Assembly: GCF_000319305.2 (NCBI RefSeq)
Contig: NZ_AMWJ02000002.1
Coordinates: 1,426,001-1,490,000, forward strand
Direction: 5' to 3'
Source of the DNA: Pseudomonas bharatica CSV86
GTDB taxonomy: Bacteria > Pseudomonadota > Gammaproteobacteria > Pseudomonadales > Pseudomonadaceae
DNA length: 64,000 bases
A program made the position numbers and the translations under genes. The notes under the pieces are model-generated. The model had not been told where the DNA came from. It searched no databases and worked only from the letters and a program-made list of their open reading frames with translations. Position 1 is the first letter of the stretch. Every line of letters begins with the position of its first letter. Shown here in pieces: positions 9,803-20,627 of the stretch.

Positions 9803-9823
9803 GGCCGCTGCGAGGCAGCGGCC
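9803..9823 (-). terminator. Intra-operon hairpin between bamB and der
   Basis: Perfect 9-bp stem GGCCGCTGC / GCAGCGGCC with a 3-base loop. On the minus strand it is followed by TTTGTATTTCTTG. It lies upstream of der and downstream of bamB, so it could act as a partial terminator or an RNA-stability element. Confidence 0.55.
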
Positions 9824-9884
9824 GAAGTTGCGGGCAACGTCTCTCGACGTCGCGGCCCGGGGCCCGAAAGCCCCAAGCATAGAC

Positions 9885-11036
9885 TTACTTGATGGTCAGC
9901 GCCTCGAGCGTACCGCTGTTGCCAAACACGTAGATCATGTTGCCTTCGACCAGCGGACGGGCACGCAGGCCATCGCTGTCGATGCGCTCGCGACCGACGA
10001 AACGACCGTCCACCTGGCTGAGCAGGTGCAGGTAGCCTTCGAAGTCACCGACCGCCACGTAGCTGGAGAAGACTTCCGGCGCCGACAACTGACGGCGGGC
10101 CATCTGGTCATTGCTCCACAGTGCCGAGGACGAACGCTCGTCGATGCCTTCGACGGTGCCCGAGGCCTCGCTCACGTAGACGTTGCCGAAGCCCTGGGCC
10201 ACACCGGTGTAGCTGGAGGCATCACGCTGCCACAGCACTCGGCCGGACTCCAGGTCCAGGCCGGCGACGCGGCCCTGGTAGGTGGCGACGTACAGGGTGC
10301 CGCCGGACAGCAGCAGGCCGCCGTCGATGTCGACCACGCGGTCCAGCTCCGAACGACCCTGCGGGATGGCAACGCGTTGCTCCCACACAGGTACGCCGTT
10401 GCTGGTGTCCAGGGCGATTACCTTGCCGCTGGACAGGCCGGCCACCGCCAGGCGGTTGGTCACGATCGGCGCACCGGTACCGCGCAGGGTCAGGACCGCA
10501 GGCGTGCTGTCGTAGATCCAGCGACGGTCGCCAGTGGCGGCGTCGAGGCCGATCAGGCGGTCGTCCTGGGTCTGCACGACCACCACGTCACCGTTGGTGG
10601 CCGGCGGGGCCAGCACTTCGCTGGTCACCCGGGCAGTCCATTTCTGCTCGCCGGTGCTGGAGTCGAGGGCGATCACCTCGCCCTTGAGGGTGCCCAGCAG
10701 GACCATGCCGTAGCCCACGCCGACGGCGCCGGAGACCGGTTTTTCCAGGTCCTTCTTCCAGATCACGTCGCCGTTCATGCGATTGAGCGACATGACCACG
10801 CCGGTCACGTCGGACGCGTAGATGCGGTCGTTCTCGATGGCCGGAACCAGCATGTTGTAAGTTTCGCCCTGACCGTCACCGATCGAGCGGCTCCACTGCT
10901 TCTGCAAGACCACCTCTTCGGTGAACTTGGTCAGCTCGGCCGGAGGCAGTTCCTTCTTGCTGTTGCTGCTGCAACCCGCGGCCAGGATGGCCAGGGTCAG
11001 CACTGCTGCATGTTTCCAACCGATCACGTCACGCAT
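9885..11036 (-). CDS. bamB: BamB, outer-membrane assembly lipoprotein
   Basis: A 383-aa lipoprotein of the BAM complex, which inserts beta-barrel proteins into the outer membrane. The signal peptide ends in a lipobox LAAGC with C22 as the acylated cysteine. The remainder has repeating PQQ-like beta-propeller blades (patterns such as ALDSSTGEQKW, GLDAATGDRRW, ALDTSNGVPVW). I chose 11036 (MRDVIGWKHA) over 11075 because it gives a compact signal peptide and overlaps yfgM's end by 8 bp, a usual coupling arrangement. Confidence 0.95.
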   Translation of the reverse strand: MRDVIGWKHAAVLTLAILAAGCSSNSKKELPPAELTKFTEEVVLQKQWSRSIGDGQGETYNMLVPAIENDRIYASDVTGVVMSLNRMNGDVIWKKDLEKPVSGAVGVGYGMVLLGTLKGEVIALDSSTGEQKWTARVTSEVLAPPATNGDVVVVQTQDDRLIGLDAATGDRRWIYDSTPAVLTLRGTGAPIVTNRLAVAGLSSGKVIALDTSNGVPVWEQRVAIPQGRSELDRVVDIDGGLLLSGGTLYVATYQGRVAGLDLESGRVLWQRDASSYTGVAQGFGNVYVSEASGTVEGIDERSSSALWSNDQMARRQLSAPEVFSSYVAVGDFEGYLHLLSQVDGRFVGRERIDSDGLRARPLVEGNMIYVFGNSGTLEALTIK

Positions 11037-11670
11037 CCCCTTTGGCCAGGTCGTCGAGCTTGAGTTGCAGGCCACCTACCGCGTCGTCATCCGACAGCGC
11101 GGCCTTGGCCTTTTCGTATGCAGCATGCGCCTCGTCGGCACGGCCCAGTTGCACCAGCAGGTCGCCCTTGAGCTCCTCGCGGGTGGCAACGAACGCCTTG
11201 TCGGCGTCGCCGTCGAGCAGTTTCAGGGCCTCCTCGGCCTTGTTCTGCGCACCCAGCACGCGCGCCAGGCGCTGGCGGGAAATCTCGCCAAGAGTCGCGT
11301 CGGCCGGCTTGTCGTAGATGCTCTTCAGCTCGGCGGCAGCGTCGTCCAGCTTGCCGCTGTCCACCGCCACCTTGGCGACGAACAGGCTGCCGTACTGGGC
11401 GTAGGCGGTTCCACCGAACTCGCTTTTCAGCTTGCCCGACAGCTCGGCGACCTTGGCCGTGTCCGGCGTGCCGGTCGGCGTCAGGGTGGTTTCCAGCAGA
11501 GCCTGGTAAAGGTTCGAGGCGCCTTGCGACTGGTTGTTCTGGTACTTGTGCCAGGCCTGCCAGCCAAACACCGCCACCAAGGCCAGCAGACCGCCAGTTA
11601 CCAGTGGCTTGCCGTTACGCTCCCACCAGTCCTTGAACGCGGCCAGTTGTTCATCATCGGTACTCGACAC
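11029..11670 (-). CDS. YfgM-like TPR protein, membrane-anchored
   Basis: A 213-aa protein of the YfgM family. A short cytoplasmic N terminus (MSSTDDEQLAAFKDWWERNGKP) leads into one membrane helix (LVTGGLLALVAVFGWQAW). A periplasmic TPR domain follows with helical pairs through the rest. In enterobacteria YfgM associates with the SecYEG translocon and with PpiD as a co-chaperone. Its place between hisS and bamB is conserved and fits a role in envelope protein handling. Confidence 0.88.
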   Translation of the reverse strand: MSSTDDEQLAAFKDWWERNGKPLVTGGLLALVAVFGWQAWHKYQNNQSQGASNLYQALLETTLTPTGTPDTAKVAELSGKLKSEFGGTAYAQYGSLFVAKVAVDSGKLDDAAAELKSIYDKPADATLGEISRQRLARVLGAQNKAEEALKLLDGDADKAFVATREELKGDLLVQLGRADEAHAAYEKAKAALSDDDAVGGLQLKLDDLAKGDA

Positions 11671-11706
11671 CCCAATACTCCTTTCGACAATTCGGTCAGT
11701 GGGCGC

Positions 11707-12996
11707 TTACGCCTGCGCGAGGGAAGCTTCCAGGTGCTCGGCCAGAGCATCCCAGGCAATGTTTTGTTGTTCACCCTGACCACGCAGGGGTTTGAAACCT
11801 ACCACTTGTTGCGCCAGTTCGTCCTCTCCGAGGATCAGGGCGTACAGGGCATTGCTCTTGTCGGCCTTCTTGAACTGGCTCTTGAAACTGCCGCCACCGG
11901 CATTGACCTGCAGGCGCAGCCCCGGCAGGCGGTCGCGCAGGCGCTCGCTCAGTTGCAGGCCGGCCAGCTCGGCGGCGTCACCGAAGGCGCAGAGATAGAC
12001 GTCGATCTGGCGGGAAATCGATTCCGGCACCAGTTCGAGGGTTTCCAGCAGCAGGATCAGGCGCTCGATACCCATGGCAAAACCGACGCCCGGGGTCGGC
12101 TTGCCGCCCATCTGCTCGACCAGGCCGTCGTAGCGGCCACCGGCGCAGACGGTGCCCTGGGCGCCGAGCTTGTCGGTGACCCACTCGAACACGGTCTTGC
12201 TGTAGTAGTCGAGGCCGCGCACCAGCTTGGTGTTGATCACGTACGGAATGCCGGCGACATCGAGGCGGGCCTTGAGGCCTTCGAAGTGCACGCGGGACGC
12301 TTCGTCCAGGTAGTCTTCCAGCTTCGGCGCGCCGACCAGGGCGGCCTGGGTGCCGGCGTCCTTGCTGTCGAGGATGCGCAGCGGGTTGCTCTTCAGGCGG
12401 CGCTGGCTGTCTTCGTCCAGTTGGTCAAGGCGGGCGGACAGGAACTCCACCAGGGCGTCGCGGTAGCGGGCCCGGGCCTCGCTGGTACCCAGGCTGTTCA
12501 GCTCCAGGGTGACGGCGTCGCGCAGGCCCAGCAGGCCCCACAGGCGCCAGGTCAGGGCGATCAGCTCGGCATCGATGTCCGGCCCTTCGAGGTTGAACAC
12601 CTCGATGCCGATCTGGTTGAACTGGCGATAACGGCCTTTCTGCGGGCGCTCGTGGCGGAACATCTGGCCGATGTACCAGAGTTTCTGCACTTCGCCGTTG
12701 CCGCTGATGCCGTGCTCCAGCACCGCACGCACGCAGGACGCGGTGCCTTCCGGGCGCAGGGTCAGGGAGTCGCCGTTGCGGTCGGTGAAGGTGTACATCT
12801 CTTTTTCGACGATGTCGGTCACTTCACCGATGGAGCGCTTGAACAGCTCGGTGAATTCGACGATCGGCATGCGGATCTGGCGGTAGCCATAGGTGTCCAG
12901 CAGGCCCGCCACGGTGCTTTCGAAGTAGCGCCACAGGGGCGTCTGCTCGGGCAGGATGTCGTTCATGCCACGGATGGCTTGCAGCGATTTGCTCAC
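11707..12996 (-). CDS. hisS: HisS, histidyl-tRNA synthetase
   Basis: A 429-aa class II aminoacyl-tRNA synthetase charging tRNA-His. The N terminus MSKSLQAIRGMNDILPEQTPLWRYFE is standard. Motif 2 appears as QMFRHERPQKGRYRQFNQIG, the histidine A motif as RGLDYYSKTVFEW, and motif 3 as GVGFAMGIERL. The C-terminal anticodon-binding domain is complete. It is co-directional with ispG upstream (29 bp gap) and yfgM downstream. Confidence 0.98.
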   Translation of the reverse strand: MSKSLQAIRGMNDILPEQTPLWRYFESTVAGLLDTYGYRQIRMPIVEFTELFKRSIGEVTDIVEKEMYTFTDRNGDSLTLRPEGTASCVRAVLEHGISGNGEVQKLWYIGQMFRHERPQKGRYRQFNQIGIEVFNLEGPDIDAELIALTWRLWGLLGLRDAVTLELNSLGTSEARARYRDALVEFLSARLDQLDEDSQRRLKSNPLRILDSKDAGTQAALVGAPKLEDYLDEASRVHFEGLKARLDVAGIPYVINTKLVRGLDYYSKTVFEWVTDKLGAQGTVCAGGRYDGLVEQMGGKPTPGVGFAMGIERLILLLETLELVPESISRQIDVYLCAFGDAAELAGLQLSERLRDRLPGLRLQVNAGGGSFKSQFKKADKSNALYALILGEDELAQQVVGFKPLRGQGEQQNIAWDALAEHLEASLAQA

Positions 12997-13024
12997 GAAA
13001 GGTCCTTAACGAAATCTGTAGCGG

Positions 13025-14134
13025 TCAACCGCGGGCAATCAGTGCCGCGTCGGCCTCGGCCTTCTCGGCCGCTTTCTGGCGGATGAGCCTCTCGAGGTCG
13101 TCCACCAGGTTGTCATTGGTCAGCTTCTGTGCCGGCTTGCCGTCGATGTAGACCAGGTTCGGCGTGCCGCCGGTCAGGCCGACATGGGCTTCCTTGGCTT
13201 CGCCAGGGCCGTTGACCACGCAGCCGATCACCGCGACATCCATGGGCACCAGCAGGTCTTCCAGACGGCCTTCCAGCTCGTTCATGGTCTTGACCACATC
13301 GAAGTTCTGCCGCGAGCAGCTCGGGCAAGCGATGAAGTTGATGCCGCGGGAACGCAGGTGCAGCGACTTGAGGATGTCGTAGCCGACCTTCACTTCCTCG
13401 ACCGGGTCGGCCGCCAGCGAGATGCGGATAGTATCGCCAATCCCGTCGGCGAGCAGCATACCGAGGCCGACCGCCGATTTCACCGTGCCCGAACGCAGGC
13501 CACCGGCTTCGGTGATACCCAGGTGCAAGGGCTGGACAATCTGCTTGGCCAGCAGCCGGTAGGCTTCGACGGCCATGAACACGTCGGAGGCCTTCACGCT
13601 GACCTTGAAGTCCTGGAAATCAAGACGATCGAGGTGCTCCACGTGACGCAGCGCCGACTCCACCAGCGCGGCCGGGGTCGGTTCGCCGTACTTCTTCTGC
13701 AGGTCCTTTTCCAGCGAGCCTGCGTTGACGCCGATGCGGATCGGGATGCCACGGTCGCGGGCGGCATCGACCACCGCGCGCACACGGTCTTCGCGGCCGA
13801 TGTTGCCCGGATTGATGCGCAGGCAATCGACGCCCAGTTCGGCGACACGCAGGGCGATGCGGTAGTCGAAGTGGATGTCGGCGACCAGCGGCACGCTGAC
13901 CTGCTGCTTGATGCGACCGAAGGCCTCGGCGGCGTCCATGTCCGGGACCGAGACGCGGACGATGTCCACGCCGGCATCGATCAACCGGTTGATCTGCGCC
14001 ACGGTGGCAGCGACATCGTTGGTGTCGGTGTTGGTCATGCTCTGGACGGCGATGGGAGCATCGCCGCCGACAGGTACGTTACCCACCCAGATTTTCCGGG
14101 ATTCGCGACGCTTGATCGGAGATTCGCCGTGCAT
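13025..14134 (-). CDS. ispG: IspG (GcpE), 4Fe-4S HMBPP synthase
   Basis: A 369-aa enzyme of the MEP isoprenoid pathway converting MEcPP to HMBPP. The TIM-barrel part contains IKRRESRKIWVGNVPVGGDAPIAVQSMTN-like conserved blocks. The C-terminal cluster domain has CPSCSRQNFD and VIGCVVNGPGE, giving the three cysteines plus a glutamate that bind the 4Fe-4S cluster. It starts 4 bp from the rodZ stop. The cluster requirement links it to the ISC genes in the same block. Confidence 0.97.
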   Translation of the reverse strand: MHGESPIKRRESRKIWVGNVPVGGDAPIAVQSMTNTDTNDVAATVAQINRLIDAGVDIVRVSVPDMDAAEAFGRIKQQVSVPLVADIHFDYRIALRVAELGVDCLRINPGNIGREDRVRAVVDAARDRGIPIRIGVNAGSLEKDLQKKYGEPTPAALVESALRHVEHLDRLDFQDFKVSVKASDVFMAVEAYRLLAKQIVQPLHLGITEAGGLRSGTVKSAVGLGMLLADGIGDTIRISLAADPVEEVKVGYDILKSLHLRSRGINFIACPSCSRQNFDVVKTMNELEGRLEDLLVPMDVAVIGCVVNGPGEAKEAHVGLTGGTPNLVYIDGKPAQKLTNDNLVDDLERLIRQKAAEKAEADAALIARG

Positions 14135-14137
14135 GAG

Positions 14138-15184
14138 TTACTGCCCCAACTTCAGGCGAGCGGTCTCGCCACTGGTGAACGGTGCGATATCGACGGCCTG
14201 GCCGTTGTAGCTGACCTGCGCACCACGGGCCACGCCCAGGCGCACGGCGAAAGGCGGCTTGCCAGCGAGCTCGAGGTTTTCGCCCTTGCGCTTGATACCG
14301 CTGTAGAGGAGCTTGCCGTTGCCGTCGGTAACCGAGGTCCAGCAATCGGCGGTGAACTGGATGCTGACCTGGCCGTTGCCTGCAACAGGGGCTGCCGATA
14401 CGGAAGGTGCGGGAATGGCAGGTGCTGGAGTGGCCGGCACGGCTGGCGCGGGTGCGGTGGCCGCCGGAGCGACCGGCGTGACCGGTGCCGGCGTGGCCGC
14501 AGCATGGGCGGCCGGCGCAGTGGCGGCTGCCGGAGCGGCCGGCGCGGCGGTTGCGGCTGGCGTGCTGGTCACCGGCGCCGCCGGGGCTTGCGATGCAGTT
14601 TCGCCTGCCGGCGCTGGCTCGGTGACCGGAGCAACGGTTTCAGGCTGCTGCGCCTCGGTCACGGCCTGGTCTTCAGGCTCGTCCAGCGGGTGAATCTGGG
14701 TAGTGCCGTCGGCGCTTTCCACTTCGATGTGTTCCGGCGCGGCGCTGAACAGGTCCCTGGTGGCGTTCGCGCTCTGGTCTTTCCACCAGACGAAACCACC
14801 GCCAATGACCACCACCAGCAACAGCAGGCTGACGATGCGCAGGATGTTGTGGGACAGGCGCACCGGCTCCTCGATGCGCCCAAGGGCGTGCACGTCGCTG
14901 CCCTGGGCATGGGTGCCGGTGCACAGGTCGAAGGCCTGGACCAGGGCGGCCTGGTCCATGTCGAGCAGTTTGGCGTAGGCGCGGATATAGCCGCGGGCGA
15001 AGGTATGCCCCGGCAGCTTGTCGAAGGCGCCGGCCTCGAGGTTGTTCAGGGAACTCACGGTCAGGTTGAGCTTGCGGGCCACTTCGGCCTGCGACCAGCC
15101 CCGGCTTTCACGGGCCTGGCGCAGGGTCTCACCGGGATTTTCGCGAGTCGCTGCTGCTGCTTCGGGATGCGCCGCTTTCATCAT
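14138..15184 (-). CDS. rodZ: RodZ, cell-shape cytoskeletal protein
   Basis: A 348-aa bitopic membrane protein that links the MreB cytoskeleton to the elongasome. An N-terminal HTH domain (ETLRQARESRGWSQAEVARKLNLTVSSLNNLEAG, residues about 18-55) precedes one membrane helix (ILRIVSLLLLVVVIGGGFVWW, near 115-135). A long Ala/Pro/Thr-rich low-complexity linker (about 190-270) and a C-terminal periplasmic beta domain (RodZ_C, DUF4115) follow. Its start overlaps the pilW stop in an ATGA arrangement. Confidence 0.93.
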   Translation of the reverse strand: MMKAAHPEAAAATRENPGETLRQARESRGWSQAEVARKLNLTVSSLNNLEAGAFDKLPGHTFARGYIRAYAKLLDMDQAALVQAFDLCTGTHAQGSDVHALGRIEEPVRLSHNILRIVSLLLLVVVIGGGFVWWKDQSANATRDLFSAAPEHIEVESADGTTQIHPLDEPEDQAVTEAQQPETVAPVTEPAPAGETASQAPAAPVTSTPAATAAPAAPAAATAPAAHAAATPAPVTPVAPAATAPAPAVPATPAPAIPAPSVSAAPVAGNGQVSIQFTADCWTSVTDGNGKLLYSGIKRKGENLELAGKPPFAVRLGVARGAQVSYNGQAVDIAPFTSGETARLKLGQ

Positions 15185-15933
15185 TGCTCCGACAGGTATT
15201 GCTGATATTCCGGCGTACCGGGATAAAGTCGTTGTAATTGCAGGCCCAGTTCGGCGGCCTTGTTTCGTTCATCGAAGACGGTCGCCAGGCGATTGCCGAG
15301 CAACAGGCTGCGGGCGCTCGGTTCACTCAGCCGGCTGTGCCGGTCGTAGAACTCGCGAGCTGGCACATAATGCCTGTCTTCGTAAGACATCTCAGCCATT
15401 TCCAGCAATGCACGCGGCTGCTGGCGGTTGAGACGCAAAGCCTTTTCCAGGTATTCCCGCGCCTGGTCGCGCTGGCCCATGCGCAGGGCCGTCAGCCCGA
15501 GGTTCTCGAACACCCGGGACCGCTCAGGATACAGGGTATCGGCCGAAGCCTGGCGAAACATCTGCTGCGCCTTGGCATATTGCCCCTGGGCGTAGAGAAA
15601 ACTGCCGTAGTTGTTACGGATTCGCGCATCGTGGGGGCTGGCCGACAGGGCCTGGCGGAAGTGCCGGTCGGCCAGCCCGGTTTCGCCTTCACGCTGGAAC
15701 ACCAGGGCCAGGGCCGCATTGACCTCGGCGTCGTTGCCGCCCAGGTCGAGGGCCTGTTTCAAGGGAACCTTGGCGCGCTCGGTATAGCCTTGCTGCAGAT
15801 AACCCAACCCCAACTGCACGTAGGCCTGGCGGGCCTCGTCGCGCCTTGCCTGCGGGCCGGGACCGCCGTAGCTGACGCAGCCGCTCAGCAGCGTCGTCAG
15901 CAGAACAAGCGGCAGCGCGGCGCGCAGGGTCAT
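15181..15933 (-). CDS. pilW: PilW/PilF, type IV pilus biogenesis pilotin lipoprotein
   Basis: A 250-aa lipoprotein. The signal peptide MTLRAALPLVLLTTLLSGC ends in a lipobox (LLSGC, C19). Six or so TPR units follow (for example AYVQLGLGYLQQGYTERAKVPLKQAL and ALRMGQRDQAREYLEKALRLN). In Pseudomonas this protein, called PilF or PilW, is the pilotin that places the PilQ secretin in the outer membrane. No other pilus genes are in the window, which matches the conserved rlmN-pilW-rodZ order found outside pilus clusters. Confidence 0.92.
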   Translation of the reverse strand: MTLRAALPLVLLTTLLSGCVSYGGPGPQARRDEARQAYVQLGLGYLQQGYTERAKVPLKQALDLGGNDAEVNAALALVFQREGETGLADRHFRQALSASPHDARIRNNYGSFLYAQGQYAKAQQMFRQASADTLYPERSRVFENLGLTALRMGQRDQAREYLEKALRLNRQQPRALLEMAEMSYEDRHYVPAREFYDRHSRLSEPSARSLLLGNRLATVFDERNKAAELGLQLQRLYPGTPEYQQYLSEQ

Positions 15934-15946
15934 GGCCGCCCTCGTC

Positions 15947-17089
15947 TCAGTTGCCCGCCACGCCGCTGGAATCGGCGTCGGCGTTCAGTTGCCGCACGGC
16001 GATGTAGCGCTCACTGCGACGGGTACGGTCCATTACCTGGCCGACCAGCTGACCGCACGCGGCGTCGATGTCCTCGCCGCGGGTGGTGCGCACGGTCACG
16101 TTGTAGCCGGCGTTGTGCATGTAGTCCTGGAAACGGCGGATCGCATTGTTGCTCGGCCGCTCGTAACCGGAATGCGGGAACGGGTTGAACGGGATCAGGT
16201 TGATCTTGCACGGAACGTCCTTCAACAGTTCGGCCATTTCCTTCGCATGTTCGAGCTGGTCGTTGACGTCCTTGAGCAGGGTGTACTCGATGGTCAGCAC
16301 GCGCTTCTCGCCGAGTTCCGACATGTAGCGCATGCAGGAGTCGAGGACGACCTTGAGCGGGTACTTCTTGTTGATCGGCACCAGTTCGTTGCGCAGCGCG
16401 TCGTTCGGCGCGTGCAGCGAGAGGGCCAGGGAGACGTCGATGTGCTTGGCCAGCTCATCGATCATCGGCACCACGCCGGAGGTGGACAGGGTCACCCGGC
16501 GCTTGGAGATGCCATAGCCGAGGTCGTCCATCATCAGGTGCATGGCGGCGACCACGTTGTCGAAGTTCAGCAGCGGCTCGCCCATGCCCATCATCACCAC
16601 GTTGGTGATGGCGCGGTCGATGGTGGCCGGTACGGAGCCGAACGACTTGTTGGCAATCCACACCTGGCCGATGACTTCGGCGGCGGTGAGGTTGCTGTTG
16701 AATCCTTGCTTGCCGGTGGAGCAGAAACTGCAGTCCAGGGCGCAACCGGCCTGGGACGATACGCACAACGTACCGCGCTTGCCCTGGGGGATGTAGACGG
16801 TTTCGACGCAACTGCCGGAGGCCACGCGCACGACCCATTTGCGGGTACCGTCCGCGGAGATGTCCTCGCTGACCACTTCGGGCCCGCGGATCTCGGCGCA
16901 GTTCTTGAGCTTTTCGCGCAACGCCTTGCCGACGTTGGTCATGGCGTCGAAATCATCGACGCCAAAGTGGTGAATCCACTTCATTACCTGACCGGCACGG
17001 AAGCGCTTCTCCCCTATCGAGTCGAAGAACTTTTCCATTTCCGGCTGGGTCAGCCCCAACAGGTTAGTCTTGCCAGTAGATGTCGTCAT
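15947..17089 (-). CDS. rlmN: RlmN, dual-specificity RNA methyltransferase
   Basis: A 380-aa radical-SAM enzyme that methylates C2 of A2503 in 23S rRNA and A37 in some tRNAs. The radical-SAM cluster motif is CALDCSFCSTGKQGF. The second catalytic cysteine lies in the C-terminal GEDIDAACGQL. The MGMGEPLLNFDNV block binds SAM. It requires a 4Fe-4S cluster, in keeping with its position directly after the isc genes and ndk. Confidence 0.97.
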   Translation of the reverse strand: MTTSTGKTNLLGLTQPEMEKFFDSIGEKRFRAGQVMKWIHHFGVDDFDAMTNVGKALREKLKNCAEIRGPEVVSEDISADGTRKWVVRVASGSCVETVYIPQGKRGTLCVSSQAGCALDCSFCSTGKQGFNSNLTAAEVIGQVWIANKSFGSVPATIDRAITNVVMMGMGEPLLNFDNVVAAMHLMMDDLGYGISKRRVTLSTSGVVPMIDELAKHIDVSLALSLHAPNDALRNELVPINKKYPLKVVLDSCMRYMSELGEKRVLTIEYTLLKDVNDQLEHAKEMAELLKDVPCKINLIPFNPFPHSGYERPSNNAIRRFQDYMHNAGYNVTVRTTRGEDIDAACGQLVGQVMDRTRRSERYIAVRQLNADADSSGVAGN

Positions 17090-17117
17090 GGATTCACCCT
17101 CACCCGAAAGCCTTGGC

Positions 17118-17543
17118 TTAGCGAGTGGTTACCTCGGTAGCTGCGAAGAAGTAGGCGATTTCGCGAGCGGCAGCGGCTTCGGAGTCCGAACCGTGGACGG
17201 CGTTGGCGTCGATGGACTCGGCGAAGTCGGCGCGGATGGTGCCTGGAGCAGCTTCTTTAGGGTTGGTAGCGCCCATCAGCTCACGGTTGCGAGCGATGGC
17301 GTTCTCGCCTTCCAGAACCTGGACAACGACCGGACCGGAAGTCATGAAGGCAACCAGGTCACCGAAGAAACCGCGCTCTTTGTGCTCGGCGTAGAAGCCT
17401 TCGGCCTCGGCCTTGGACAGTTGCTTGATTTTCGAGGCGACGATTTTCAGGCCGGCGTCTTCGAAGCGGGTGGTGATCTTGCCGATCACGTTCTTGGCAA
17501 CGGCGTCAGGCTTGATGATCGAGAAAGTACGTTGAACAGCCAT
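17118..17543 (-). CDS. ndk: Ndk, nucleoside diphosphate kinase
   Basis: A 141-aa enzyme exchanging gamma-phosphates between nucleoside di- and triphosphates. The phosphohistidine is H117 in NAVHGSDS, with the RNRELMGATNP and PGTIRADFA blocks around it. The length is the family standard. It sits between the isc terminator and rlmN, so it probably has its own promoter in the 90-bp gap upstream. Confidence 0.98.
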   Translation of the reverse strand: MAVQRTFSIIKPDAVAKNVIGKITTRFEDAGLKIVASKIKQLSKAEAEGFYAEHKERGFFGDLVAFMTSGPVVVQVLEGENAIARNRELMGATNPKEAAPGTIRADFAESIDANAVHGSDSEAAAAREIAYFFAATEVTTR

Positions 17544-17573
17544 GGTGTAACTCCAGAAACAGTAAGTGATGCG

Positions 17574-17604
17574 AAAAATTAAACCCGCGAATTATACGCG
17601 GGTT
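17574..17604 (-). terminator. Terminator ending the isc operon
   Basis: AACCCGCG / CGCGGGTT with a 7-base loop, followed on the minus strand by TAATTTTT. It lies 30 bp past the iscX stop codon and separates the isc operon from ndk. Confidence 0.85.
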
Positions 17605-17633
17605 CAGGGGATTGCCTAACCTGCCGAGTGCGC

Positions 17634-17834
17634 TCAGTCGGCTTCTTCGATCCAGGCGGCCTGGATGGCTTCCAGGACCTTCTCGCCACCGCGTGCCGGA
17701 TCGTCGTTGAAGTCTGGCAATGCCAGCACCCAGCGGTGCAGATCGACGAAATTCACGTAACGAGGATCGACTTCCGGCTTGCTTTCGGCAAGCTGGATGG
17801 CGATTTCAAGTACATCAATCCATTTCAGGCTCAT
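17634..17834 (-). CDS. iscX: IscX, Fe-S assembly accessory protein
   Basis: A 66-aa acidic protein with the IscX/YfhJ signature (MSLKWIDVLEIAIQLAE, FVDLHRWVLALPDF). It binds IscS and iron and tunes the rate of cluster formation. The start at 17834 is preferred over an ATG six codons upstream because MSLKW is the family N terminus. It is the last gene of the isc operon, 14 bp after fdx. Confidence 0.95.
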   Translation of the reverse strand: MSLKWIDVLEIAIQLAESKPEVDPRYVNFVDLHRWVLALPDFNDDPARGGEKVLEAIQAAWIEEAD

Positions 17835-17848
17835 GTCGGGCTCCAGGA

Positions 17849-18189
17849 TCAATGCGGCGCTTCGGCGGCGTGGTTGAGCGAATACTTGGGAATCTCGATG
17901 GTCAGGTCCTGGTCACCGACCTTGACCTGGCAGGCCAGGCGCGACTGCGCTTCCAGGCCCCAGGCCTTGTCCAGCATGTCTTCTTCCAGCTCGTCGGCTT
18001 CCTCGACCGAGTCGAAGCCCTTGCGCACGATGCAGTGGCAGGTGGTGCAGGCGCACACGCCGCCGCAGGCGCTTTCGATCTCGATGTGATGGTCATGGGC
18101 CAGTTCGAGAATGGACGTCCCCGGCGCCGCCTCGACGGTCAGGCCATCCGGGCAGAACTTCTCGTGGGGCAGAAATGTAACCTGCGGCA

Positions 18190-18190
<1 letters not shown>
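17849..18190 (-). CDS. fdx: Fdx, ISC-type [2Fe-2S] ferredoxin
   Basis: A 113-aa adrenodoxin-like ferredoxin that supplies electrons for iron-sulfur cluster assembly on IscU. The cluster ligands are C42, C48, C51 and C87, and additional cysteines sit at 46 and 53 in the ACGGVCACTTCHC loop. Its start codon overlaps the hscA stop codon by one base, showing translational coupling. Confidence 0.97.
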
Positions 18191-20055
<1,865 letters not shown>

Positions 20056-20097
20056 GCTTATCTGAATACCAAAGGTGCCGCCAGCGGCGACACCGGG

Positions 20098-20619
20098 TTA
20101 ATCGTCGAGGCGCTCTTCCAGCTGGCGCACTTCATAGGCGAGCTTGTCGAGGAACTGCATGCGGCGCATCAGGCGCTCGGCCTGGTCACGCTGCGCGGCG
20201 TCGTTCCAGCACGCGGCGAACTCCTCGTTGAGGGCTTCCTGGGCGACCTTCAGGCGACGCTTGAAGGCGGCGACACCGTCGAGGTCGGCACTGTCCTGGA
20301 GATCCTCGAGCTCTTCGCGCCATTGCATCTGCTGGAAGAGAAACTCGGGGTCGTGGACCGTGACTTCCTGCGGCACTTCGTGACCGCTGATCGCCAACAG
20401 GTAACGCGCCCGACGGGGCGCGCTCTTGAGGGTCTGGTAGGCCTCGTTGAGGCCGGCGGAACGCTCCAGCGCCAAGCGCTGTTCGCGCTCGCTGGCGTCG
20501 GCGAAGCGGTCCGGATGCACCGCGCGGGCCAGCTCGCGGTAGCGAGTGGCCAGCTGGTCCAGGTCCAGACGGAAGTCCGGTTGCAGGTCAAACAGGGCGA
20601 AATGACAAGGAGTACCCAC
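20098..20619 (-). CDS. hscB: HscB, J-domain co-chaperone
   Basis: A 173-aa J-protein that delivers IscU to HscA and stimulates its ATPase. The HPD motif is at residues 35-37 (AVHPDRFADAS), followed by a C-terminal helical IscU-binding domain. I take the GTG at 20619, which gives the conserved N terminus MGTPCHFALFDLQP and the normal length. The ATG at 20658 would overlap the iscA stop and add 13 unconserved residues. A GGAGT ribosome-binding site does not precede it, so translation is probably coupled to iscA. Confidence 0.94.
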   Translation of the reverse strand: MGTPCHFALFDLQPDFRLDLDQLATRYRELARAVHPDRFADASEREQRLALERSAGLNEAYQTLKSAPRRARYLLAISGHEVPQEVTVHDPEFLFQQMQWREELEDLQDSADLDGVAAFKRRLKVAQEALNEEFAACWNDAAQRDQAERLMRRMQFLDKLAYEVRQLEERLDD

Positions 20620-20627
20620 GCGCAGCC

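Noticed and set aside
8277..11063. 928-codon open frame opposite der and bamB
   Set aside because: It spans two well-supported genes on the other strand and their spacer. Its composition (His/Gln/Val/Asp-rich, no motifs) is typical of an antisense shadow.
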